Assembly (NCBI GenBank): GCA_015501075.1
Contig: JADNYJ010000032.1
Span: 1-64,000, forward strand
Direction of reading: 5' to 3'
DNA length: 64,000 nt
Origin: Gymnopilus junonius
Lineage: Eukaryota; Basidiomycota; Agaricomycetes; Agaricales; Galerinaceae
Shown here: piece after piece, positions 10,637 to 20,380 of the stretch
Numbering within the stretch: position 1 is the stretch's first letter
How the letters are laid out: each line of letters begins with the position of its first letter
The notes under the pieces: model-generated
What the model was told of the DNA's origin: nothing
What the model saw: the letters and a program-made list of their open reading frames with translations, nothing else
The model's database searches: none
Position numbers and translations under genes: made by a program

Positions 10637-11298
10637 CAGTGTTGTACCTAAGGCCTAAGGGTTAGAAACGTTTAAGCCTTAATAACATATTAAGTTAAAT
10701 CTTAGAATGGCTCGAGGAGAATCCTAACCCTTAGTTAAGGTCTTAAAAATGACTCATATGATTTTAGGGGGAACTGGTGCGATAAACAGACAAATGACGC
10801 ATAGATGTTTCGGGGCATCAATCTGGGTTGGTAAAATCTAGAGAAGGATGGCGCAAGGAGATGGCAAAATGGGTACAGAAGCAAGGAGAACATACCGCTA
10901 ATGGAACAGACTCAGACTCGGATGACGAAGAGCTATCGACAGCGATGTATGGTCGTGGGAGGTCCAAATGGTTGCCTAGGTCATTGGACCTGTTGTTTGG
11001 AGGACGGAAGGAGTTGAGTGTTGACGAGCAGGCAAGATGGCTGCGGAGGCGGAATGCATATACAGAGGAGGTGCGGCTTATGGAATTGCTTGCAGATGAG
11101 GAAGCAGACGAAGATCCAGTGCCAGACGACGGGGAGTTAGAGGGCTCAGGTGATGACTTCGAAGGCTGATGGGGACTTACCATTTTTGCTGGAAACCTTA
11201 TTAACGCCTTAGGATCAACCCTTAATTAATGTTATATTTAAGAGGTTAAGTCTTAAGAACGAAATTGGAGGTTAATAACCCCTTAGAATACAACACTG
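10637..11298. mobile_element. Second hAT-like element, inverted relative to the first
   Basis: The left end CAGTGTTGTACCTAAGG matches the right end of the element at 5285-5857. The right end, read inversely, gives CAGTGTTGTATTCTAAGG and GGGTTATTAACC, matching that element's left end. So this is the same family in opposite orientation. No 8-base duplication is visible (CAAATTGT on the left, CGCGGCTC on the right), which suggests later rearrangement of one flank. Unlike its sibling it contains an open frame. Confidence 0.65.
10828..11169 (+). CDS. 113-residue acidic protein inside the hAT-like element
   Basis: This uninterrupted frame of 113 residues lies wholly within the inverted-repeat element. 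The N-terminus is basic and Trp-rich (EGWRKEMAKWV). The middle has an acidic patch (TDSDSDDEEL), then GRGRSKWLPRSL and an alpha-helical stretch (DEQARWLRRRNAY), and the end is very acidic (DEEADEDPVPDDGELEG). It is too short for a complete hAT transposase (usually over 600 residues) and shows no dimerisation motif that I can identify. It could be a transposase C-terminal relic or an unrelated captured frame. Function is unknown. Confidence 0.4.
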   Translation: MVKSREGWRKEMAKWVQKQGEHTANGTDSDSDDEELSTAMYGRGRSKWLPRSLDLLFGGRKELSVDEQARWLRRRNAYTEEVRLMELLADEEADEDPVPDDGELEGSGDDFEG

Positions 11299-12316
11299 CG
11301 CGGCTCAATTCTTCGGAGTCACCAAGGAGTCGCCGCGGGCTCGGTCGAAATCCACTGGCCTTGAGCTTAAGCATTCATACTCCTTAGTAGGTCAAGTCAA
11401 ATACCCTGAACAACTTCAACTTCCGAGGTACATGATGATTCATGATTCATCCCATCCCTCCCCTTGATAAACACAGTCACCTTTAATTTTATTTGCCTAT
11501 GGATTCCAAGTTGTGAAGAACAACTGTACGTCATGGCGCCCATACCCCAGGTACTTCTACTTCAGCATGCAGTTTAGAAAATTGGTCCTGGGATTTCATT
11601 GCCTCCTCCTCCTCCTCTTCGTGTTGGTTCCTTTTTGATAGTCCAGGCAGAATTTGCTGTTACTAAGTCTAGGACGCATTTTGAATGTAAGTAAGTAGTA
11701 CTTTGAAAGCATAAGCTTAATCCGGCATCTGGCATCCAGCATACTACTTGACTTGAAGGTGCCCAGGAAGTATTACTATATATTCATTCAGCTCGACGAA
11801 TACTTACTAGTAGCGAGAATTTTAAATTCTAATGAGGGACTACCCTTGGGGTCATTCAGTTGCCAATTTGCAGTGGAAATGTTGCATGCCAGTCCCTGGA
11901 GTTCACCCCTGTGCGTCTCTCGAAATTGAGGTTATTATTTGAGCAAAAAGAGAAAGAAAAAAAAATCAAGCTGCAAGTTATTCCCGTAGCCAACATTTGG
12001 GTTGGGCGAGTTGCAGGCGAGTTATTTAGATATTTAGATGGGCGATAATTTGATAACTCATCTTACTCAAGTTGTACATATGTGCTCGTGCTGGGGTCCC
12101 AACTCCCAACTCCCGACTCTTGCCTTGTATGGAAACCGCGGGGGGCGACGCGACTCGCGTCATCGGAGCTGGATTATGCAGTGTTGGTTACATCACAGAA
12201 ACTGGTCAAAGAGCACCCGCCGATAAGAAAAAAAAGGATATCTCGAATACAATGCGTGATTGTGTCTATGCAAAAAGTAGTGCTAGGTTAAGAGTTTTTT
12301 TGGGGGGTAAAGAAAA
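11299..12316. other. Intergenic region downstream of SEC14
   Basis: No gene is supported. There is a short CCT repeat at about 11590-11620 and several short overlapping frames without codon structure. The last ~100 bases are probably the SEC14 3' untranslated region. Confidence 0.4.
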
Positions 12317-13317
12317 TTATACGCTAGGATTCCACGGGCCCGCATCGCTCAACGAGCAGCCGCCCAGACACTCACACGTCCCCCCAAACTCTTTCGGTAA
12401 ACTCTCCTTGGGAATCTGCTTCAACAGCTCGTCCTTGTACCCGCTGCCGAGGATACTGATCTTCTTCACGGTGACCTCGTCCAACCAGGGCTTGATGACG
12501 GCCCAGACGGCGCTGAAGGCCCAGGGCGCGTTGATGATGTAAAACTTGCCCATGGTCTCGGGGTACCTGTCCTGGCCGATGGAGGAGGCCTCGGAGACGT
12601 AGTCCTTGACGCGGTAAAAGTTGGAGAGGGAGACGTCTTTGAGGTCGAGGATGGTGCAGGAGGTTTCGACGGGGTGGCCGGCGGCGGCGGAGCATGCGGG
12701 GAGACGGGCGGTGAGGAATTTTTCGTATTCGAACACGAGGCGCTGGAGTTGGCGCTGTTGGGTGGTGACTTTGTAGAGGGCTTTGATGTCGAGTTGGCCG
12801 AGACGTTCGATGTAGATCGGTCGTCCGTCTTTGTCGCAGTGGTGGTAGTATTGGGGGTAATATTTGTCTACTTGTTCTTTTTCTTGAAAGTCGAAATTTC
12901 TATAGGGGGGTTTTGGTTTTGGTTTTGTTTAGGGGGAGGGGAGGGGAAAGGATGCGTACTGCACGATATCGTCTACGCCAAACTCTTTTCGCCACTTTTC
13001 AGCAGCGATGATCATCTCTTTGGCTTTCGCCAGATCGAATCTACGAGCGCGGAGGAATCTGTTGGATGTTGAATTATGAGCACAAGACCACGATTGAGTG
13101 AGGGCGGGAACAAATCGCACCTAAGAAGGGTGGCATCATCCATGCGGGTTTCTACGAATATGGCGTCCTGCTGGAGCTCTGCTTTGAATTTTTGGAGGGT
13201 ATGGAGCTGGAGGACGGTGAGGTTGCCGAGACGGCCTGGCTCGGGGTGGTAGTTGGGGTCGGTGACGCCGTCTGGCATGGGAGAGGCGCTGGCTTGCTGG
13301 GGCAGGGTGGTGGCCAT
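12317..13317 (-). CDS. SEC14: SEC14-type phosphatidylinositol/phosphatidylcholine transfer protein
   Basis: Exons 13317-13121, 13058-12960 and 12899-12317 join in phase to give 292 residues, close to yeast Sec14 (304). The N-terminal CRAL-TRIO helical part reads NLTVLQLHTLQKFKAEL and DDATLLRFLRARRFDLAKAK. The lipid-binding part has KYYPQYYHHCDKDGRPIYIE, IGQDRYPETMGKFYIINAPW and VTVKKISILGSGYKDEL. Both introns are GT-AG (13120-13059; 12959-12900). Sec14 proteins exchange phosphatidylinositol and phosphatidylcholine and support Golgi secretion and phosphoinositide synthesis. The gene is transcribed away from SNF5 across a roughly 400-base shared upstream region. It appears intact. Confidence 0.93.
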
Positions 13318-13717
13318 TGGGGTATAAAGAAAGAAGGAGAATCAGATCAACGAGATGACGTTTTTAGGATGGCCCAATCAGGATGCTCATTGGAGGCGCG
13401 AGGACGGGCTATACAGTGAGGAAAAGAAAAGCGAGACACTCGGGTCACTATCTATAGACTCTATGCTAACCCGTCCTCCCTTGTCGTCTGCACTAGAGCG
13501 ACTGGACTGGATAAGGGTGTGACGTGACAGGTAACCCTCAACCCGGTCACAAGCGATGTGGTCTGTTTCTTGCTCAGTCATCTTGAGTTGACGCAGTCTG
13601 CAGAGCACGCACCTGCGAAAGCGCACTTGCGATCAAATCCCCAGGCTTATCGGCGACCATCCGCCCCGCCGTTTCTGCTGACTCACGCCATCCCAACAAC
13701 GCGTCCACAACGCGCAC
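13318..13717. promoter_or_regulatory. Divergent intergenic region between SEC14 and SNF5
   Basis: Four hundred bases separate the two start codons, so it must hold both promoters unless one lies inside a gene. No canonical TATA box is evident; pyrimidine-rich tracts are present. The boundaries are the two start codons, not mapped signals. Confidence 0.5.
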
Positions 13718-16700
13718 ATGAACGCCAACGCCTTTCAAAAGCCAGCCCCGGGCTTTCCCCAGCAGCCGCCCTCCGTCAGTCCCCTCCAGGTCATCGCTGC
13801 ACTCGGCATCTCCCGCGAGCAGTTCGCTGCCATGTCCCAGCAGGAGCGCCAGATCATCTATGCCAAGTACCACCAGCAGCTCTTTGACCGGCCCCCGAGT
13901 GCCGCCTCCTCCCACTCCAGCATGATGCCCCCGCCCCCGCGACCACCCACCGCACAGGCCATGGCTCGCCCCGGCACCTCCATGGCCCACCGCTCCCCTC
14001 CCATGCAGGAGCTCATGCAGCGACCCCCCAGTCGAATGGCAAGTGAACCGTTTTTTTGCGGTGTGAACAAACAACTAAAACTAACAGAACGGGTTCAAAC
14101 CACAGTTCAACCAGCAGCAGAATCCCTTTCCCCAGCCGCCCTCGCCGCCCTCCAGCATGGGCTCGCCCTACCGCGGTGCCAAACGCAAACTCACAGGCGA
14201 GATGGTCCCCCCTAATATGGGCATCAACCTCAACATGCCCGTCCCAGCCAGCCCGCGCATGGGCGGCGGTCTCGGGCTCTCTGGCATGGGCTCCTCCGTC
14301 ATGGGCCCCCCGAGTCTGCCCCGCAGCGTATCCGGGGACTCCTTTGGCGGCATGAACATGAACATGATGCCCATGAACAACGGCATCAACAACATGAACC
14401 TCGGCCTCCCCATCAACACCCAGCGCCAGTCCCCGCGACCCCAGTCCTCCATGGGCATGAGCATGAACAATTTCAATAATATGAGCTTGGGATTGGGCGG
14501 CATGAACGTTGATATGCCTTCAGGCCGCAGCCCACCCAGTCTGCACCCCAGACCCCCATGCGCCAGGGCTCGTTACCGCCCCAGTCCACTCCAAACCAAC
14601 GCCAGGGCTCTTTACCTCCCTCGGGTCGCGCCCCGAATATGAACATGATGAACATGAACATGAACCTCGGCAACACACCTTCCAGCCCAGCTATGCCCAT
14701 GGCGCCCTCCCTCTCCTCTACCTCCTCCATGGGTCCGTCGTGCCGCCCCAGATCGGAGTTGCGACAGGGGGCATGCCCACCACCGGACCCGGTGGGATGG
14801 GTCCCAACCCCGTCGTCAGCGGTACATCCACAGGGGGCATCCAGCCCTCACTCTCATCCACCGGGAGCACCAGCACACCCTCTGCCAACACCAACGCAGC
14901 TTTACCCCCAACACCACCACCACCGCCGCTGTCAACGGCACAGGCAGCACTCTCCCCCTCTCCCGCCCTCCCTCAACCTCAACCCGTCCACAACCGCCAT
15001 CACCCTCGTGCCGCTGCTCACATCCACACAAAGCATTCCCCCGCTCAGCATAGACGAGATCGCGCAGGTCAAGTCGTGGATGGACACCGACGCCGCTTAC
15101 GCCGAACTCCTGCGCGGGCAGCAGACGCGTATGGTCGGGGAGGTGAAGGAGGCGATCAGCGTCGGGGGCACTGCGGGGCCTGCGTGGTGGGATCGTGGTG
15201 GGAATGGGGTGCATGGGATGAATTTGAATAGGTGGAGGAGGGGCAGGGAGAGTTTTGATGTGAGGTATCCGAGGGTGAAGAAGGAGGGGGAGAGGTATGG
15301 AATGCATGGCGGGAGAAGTGGGAGGAAGGGAGGAAGGAGGGAGGGGTTGAAGTTGTCAGTTCTTTTTTCTTTCTGGTTTTGACACCTGATTAACTTTTCT
15401 TTTTTTATTTTTGTTTTAGACCTAGGAAGATCGATCCTGAAGATGCCAATCGCCCCGAACAGCTCGTTCCTATCCGTATAGAATTTGACGTGGAACATCA
15501 TAAAATGCGCGATACGTTCGTGTGGAACCTCAACGGTGTGGATCTTTTCTTCTCTCATCTTTTCATACCCACTCAAAAAAAAAATCCCTCGCAGACCCCG
15601 TCGTCACCCCTGAAGCATTCGCCCAGTCCCTTATGGAAGACTACGCCCTCGCACCGTCCTACCACTCCGTCATCGTCAAGTCCATCCAGGACCAGCTGAG
15701 CGACTTTCGCACGCACTCGCTCTCCACGGCCGAGGGCGAGGGCGCTGCCAATGGTCTCCTGCCATCGTCGTCGCATGATGGTGATCAAAGCGAGAGTGCG
15801 GGGCTGATCAAAGGCACCCTGGACGACGAGAGCGCGAGGTGGTGGGAGCTCTGGCGGAAGAGGGTCAGAGCGGAGGGTGTGAGGCTGCCAAGGAGTTCAA
15901 GACGGTTGCGAATGGGACTTTTGATGATGAGAAGGAGAAGAGGAAGGCGCGGAGGAGCGTGGACGTGGCCCGCGCGCGGAAGAAGCGCAAGGCGTCTGTG
16001 AAGACGGAGGATGGGGAGGATGTGAGTATGTTGGCGGATAATGAGGATGAGGGGGGCGAGGAAGAGGAGGAGGAGGAGGAGGATGAAGAGGAGGTGTTGT
16101 TCAGGCTTTGAGCGTGGATGAGTTTAAGCTCGATGAAAAAGCTATGCATGAGGACATGAGGATTCTGATCAGGGTCTGTCTTTTCTTGCTTTCAGGGCGA
16201 AATGTCTTTTAATTGTTGTCTAGTTGGATATCATCGTTGGGTCTGTCAAGCTGGACGACCAGTTTGAGTGGGACTTGGATAATCCCACTGCGTCGCCTGA
16301 AGATTTTGCAGAGGTGTACACACAAGAACTTGGGTTGGGTGGTGAATTCAAGTAAGCACCATTCATCAAAAATAAAAGCATCACGCTTACCCCTTTCTAG
16401 AACGGCTATAGCACACTCCATCAGGGAACAAGTCCAAACATACCAAAAATCACTCTTCCTCGTCGGGCACCCCTCAGACGGCACCGCCCTCCAAGACGAC
16501 GACCTCAAACAATCCTTCCTCCCCTCCCTCACCTCCGGCGCCCGACCCGTCAACGACGTCCAACAATTCACCCCCCTCCTCAACTACCTCTCCGACGGCG
16601 AACTCGAGCGCACCGAAAAAGAACGCGACAAGGACCTCGTGAAACGACGCAAGCGGAACACCCGCGGGCGGCGGGGAGTCGCCTTGCCCGATAGAGAACC

Positions 16701-18829
16701 GATCAGGACCTATCGGACTCCGGCGATCGGGTTCCCCGAGTTGGACGCGGCGACGTTGGCGTTGGCGGCTGCGGCGAATGCGCCGATGAGCAGGAGGGCG
16801 GCGGCTGCAGCTGCGAGTTTGACGATTGCGAATATGGTGGCGAGTGAGAATGGGACGACGTTTATGCCTCAGCCTATTCAGGTCCAGCCGGTCGTTGCGC
16901 AGCAGCTGGGTGGTGCGGGTGCTGGGGGAGGAGGAGGAGGAGGGGGTGGTCCCGGGGGGGAGAAGGGGAAGGAGAAGAAGCCGAAGGGGTTGTTCAAGGC
17001 GCCTGGGTATCCTTCGAGCGTGTTGAGGCCCCGTGCGGGTGTTTTGGCGCCTACGCCGTCGACTGCAGCTGATACGTCCGCCATGTCGATCGTGCAGCCG
17101 GATAATGAGGCCCCGCCGAGCGTGTCGTCGCCTACCATTCCTAGTGGCACCACCAGTGCTTTAGGGTCTTTAGGTGGTGGTGGTGGTGGTGGTGCAGGGG
17201 CGGGGGGGTCAGGGCAGGATGGGAAGGGAAGGGTGATTACGGCCAAGAGGGCTAAAGAGCTTGAGAGGGAGGCCAAGGAGCGCGAGTTTGTGGATGGCCA
17301 GCATCCGAATTATATTGATGGGGTGTGGCATTGTTCGAATTGTGGGTGTCCGGAGAGTATTGCGGTGGGGAGGCGAAAGGGCCCGTTGGGCGATAAATCT
17401 CAGTGTGGGACGTGTGGTATGTGCTGCTCCGCTGTTGTTGTTGTTTTCATTGTCTCTTTTTTTAATCGTGACCTCTTTTTTTTTTTTGTTTTTGTAGGCA
17501 AGTTCTGGCATAGACATCGAAGACCTCGTCCGGTGGAGTATAACGCTGATCCCGGCTTCCACACTGGGATCAGACAAAAAGAGATGGAAGCCTCCAAGAC
17601 GCCCGCCAAGAAAAAAGGCACCGCGGCTGCCCTGCGTGCGCAGAGCACGGCTGCTCCCTCGGAGCCACAGACGCCTGCGCGGTCTTATGGCGACGGCGGT
17701 GATGGTGATAGGGAAAGAGAGAGGGATAGCGCGAGAAAAGGAGGCAGGGATAGGGACAGAGACAGAGACAGATCGCTCTCCCCCCCTCCTCCTCTTGAAA
17801 AGGAATTTTCGTCTTCCTCTGCTAGGGAGAGAGAAAGAGAAAATAGGGGAAAGAAGGAGAAGCAGGACGAAGATGATCGGGCCTTGTCGCCTGTGTCGAC
17901 TGCGTCTAGCGCTTCGGAACCACCGCTTGCGCAGAGGGTCAAGATGAACGGGACCGCTGCGTCCTCGTCGGCTTCGGCTGGTGGTGGTGGTGGTGGTTTT
18001 GGGTCGAGTGCGAACGCGAACGCGAACCATACTAAACCTTCCGCGTCTGCTGCTGCTTCTGCTACATCTATCAAGGCTGAGCCTCCTACGAGCAATGGTG
18101 GTGCGGGACCTTCCACTTCTGCTGCTGCACCCCCATCTTCATCCACCGCAACAGTAGGTCCTACATCCGGAGGAGCTCCTTCCAGCCCTCATAAAACATG
18201 GGTAAGTCTCTAGCCTTGTTTACGTTCACTCTTCCGTCGTCTTTCGACAGAGGCAAAAAGGATCAGGCTGACTTTTTTTTTCTTTTTTTTTTTTGGTTAT
18301 TCGTACTCGTCGTACAATAGCCACCCGCATGGCTGTCCAGTGCACTGGCGGCGATGCAGGCCCGATACCCGAATGATAAATTTGAAGTGATCCTGCGCAA
18401 GGTGAACGCGAGCAGTACCCCCGAGTGGAGGATCAAATGTTTAGATTGTCCCGGCAAGGCGAGTTGGATCTTCCGGTCTTGGGTTGTTACTTGTTACTGA
18501 TTCCTGATTTGTCTTATTTTTTTTTTGGATAGTTGTATACCCCTGGTCCTGGAGAGACGTTGTCCAACTATGATGTGCATTTGAAGAACCGTCAGCATCG
18601 GCAGCGCGTTAATGAACGGTTGGCGGCTGTTGCCGCTGCCGCTGCTTCAGCAGAAGTGGTGATGGTGCCACCAAGTCATAGTCGACGTTGTAATGTTGTC
18701 TCGGCTCGATGTGTTTTTTTCTTCTTTCTTTCTTGGCTTTTTTTCTTTTTGACTCTTATCCTCTTTTTTTTCTTTCCTTTTATTGTAACTCGTGTTGTTA
18801 CAAGTTCACACTTACATACCTTTATATGA
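13718..18829 (+). CDS. SNF5: SNF5/SMARCB1-type SWI/SNF chromatin-remodelling subunit
   Basis: Exons in order: 13718-14038, 14106-15354, 15420-15535, 15595-16173, 16224-16351, 16401-17416, 17498-18201, 18321-18458 and 18533 to about 18829. The low-complexity N-terminus has Gln/Pro/Met-rich repeats. Snf5 repeat 1 reads LVPIRIEFDVEHHKMRDTF and repeat 2 LDIIVGSVKLDDQFEWDL. A GATA-like zinc finger follows (WHCSNCGCPES ... SQCGTCGKFWH). The C-terminus is a Cys-Cys-His-His module (IKCLDCPGK ... VHLKNRQHR). Snf5 anchors the remodeller to the nucleosome acidic patch and is nuclear. Introns 14039-14105 and 18459-18532 start with GC. Apparent frame breaks occur near 14520, 14740, 14990, 15880 and 16100, in GC-rich or repetitive sequence. 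The 3' end is uncertain because the last frame runs into T-rich sequence. Confidence 0.9.
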
Positions 18830-19481
18830 CTGTTGTCTCTACTAGCACTAGCACTAGCACTACTACTGCTACCTCCACCCTAACCCCTCTATCTGCTTGC
18901 TGCATCCACCACCTCCCCTGATATGTTGTGTTGTTCTACGCTGTTTTGCTGAACCTCTCTCTCTCTCTTTGTCCTTCTTTTTTTTCTGCCTTTCTGTATC
19001 GTTATACAATCTCGAATATGTAATTCCCAAGCTATGTGGATAATCTCATGTTTCTTTATTTTCCTTTTTGTCTCTGCGCAGCGCAGAATAAGTTGAAATG
19101 AAATTATAAGGTGGCATGGCCCAACTGCTTGATTTCAAAGCACGTGAACTAAATATGGTTGGAAAACAGCAGTGGCACTTGCTCCGTTGTCTGCAACTCA
19201 CTCTCTCTCTACTCGACCAATCGGAAAGTGTTTTCTTGTTCTTTACAACATTTACTTTCTGGCTATCCTCTCCTCCGTCGAAAAGTCTATTCCTTGACCC
19301 ACCCTAGCTAAGAGGGGTGAACGGCACTGGCTGCTTATAGTCGTTGGCGTAGCATACTTATCAGTAAACTGGATCCCCTGGCCGACTTTGACCTAATTGG
19401 CTCTACAGAGTTACTGTTAATACAACTCGAGAACCCTTCTACAACCGCTTTAACTCAATCACCTCCTAGAATAGTCCTCCG
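18830..19481. other. SNF5 3' region and intergenic DNA
   Basis: The stretch is pyrimidine-rich and probably contains the SNF5 3' untranslated region and polyadenylation site. A short CACTAG/CACTAC repeat lies at about 18840-18865. No gene was seen before the small zinc-finger gene. Confidence 0.4.
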
Positions 19482-19916
19482 ATGAATTTTGAAGCCGATC
19501 GTTGGTCCTTTCGCAGACAGGTGAATATTTTTCACGGGCACCATCCCATGATAGTATAATTAAATAAGGAGGACCTTCAAAGCTTTCCACTAACCAGGTC
19601 CCACAATGGATGACCGACGCACTGGCTGCGCTACTTGCTCGACATCCAAATGATCGTCTCGAGATCGTCTCGCGCGAGTCGCCGGATGTGGCTGATGATA
19701 CGCCTGTTTGGAGGGTTAGATGTCGGGATTGTCCTGGAAAGGTGAGCAATTGGACTGGAAGTCATGTTTTGATGATGTGTTGATGGTCGTGGTCGATTGC
19801 AGCAATATATACCTGGACCTGGAGAGACGCTGTTGAACTTTCAAGTTCATTTGAAGAACCGTCAACATCGACGGCGCGTTAAAACCCGTCTCGCAGGCCT
19901 GGCTCGAAGATTGTAA
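19482..19916 (+). CDS. Small zinc-finger protein, paralogue of the SNF5 C-terminal module
   Basis: A three-exon gene is supported by phase-matched splice sites: 19482-19520, 19598-19741 and 19803-19916 (TAA), giving 98 residues. It starts MNFEADRWSFRRQ and continues PQWMTDALAALLARHPNDR, VRCRDCPGK, YIPGPGETLLNFQVHLKNR and QHRRRV. Every landmark matches the SNF5 C-terminus just upstream (PPAWLSSALAAMQARYPND; IKCLDCPGK; YTPGPGETLSNYDVHLKNR). The second intron falls at the same codon, right after CPGK. The C-x2-C ... H-x5-H pattern resembles U1/matrin-type fingers. Introns 19521-19597 and 19742-19802 are GT-AG, the first with a CTAAC branch site. It is most simply a tandem partial duplicate of SNF5 now encoding the module alone. 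Function is unknown; it could bind RNA or DNA, or compete with SNF5. Confidence 0.75.
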
Positions 19917-20380
19917 TGGAGCAGGGAGCTCCCCATTTGGTCAGTTCTTGGGTATACTGTTGTCTTGCCCTTGCCAGTCATTCTCTTTTTTATTCAGTTG
20001 TATCAGTTTCGTGCCTTTGCTTAAATGCACTATCTTGTATCATATGGAACTTTGGAAATACCTTTTGAAAATTTCTGGCTGCTAAAGTCGGACGCTTCAT
20101 CATCAGGTTAACCAGGCTTACTACGCAGAGTCGTCGCAGACGTAGCCTAGGGAAGTGTTTGAACTTCCACGCAACTCACTTGACCAACGATGTTTCAGAG
20201 GCTGTTCAACAGATGAGCCTTCCTTCGACACTCTGATTTATTAAGGGAAGTTTGGAATCGAGGAATGACAAATTTTGGGAAACTGATACATAACATGCAG
20301 AACAGTTGACCAGGCGGGCATCGGAAGATAATACAATTTAGGAGCTACGAGTACCTCCCTGTGCAAATTCCCCATGTCAA
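19917..20380. other. Convergent intergenic region
   Basis: This lies between the small zinc-finger gene and the MBL-fold gene, which end toward each other, so it should hold both 3' ends. No ORF or repeat was recognised. Confidence 0.4.

Noticed and set aside
10629..11306. 8-base target duplication for the second hAT-like element
   Set aside because: The flanks CAAATTGT and CGCGGCTC do not match; the element call rests on its ends only.
14168..14503. Met/Pro-rich minus-strand frame opposite SNF5
   Set aside because: It is the mirror of the low-complexity Met/Asn repeats of SNF5 and has no independent support.
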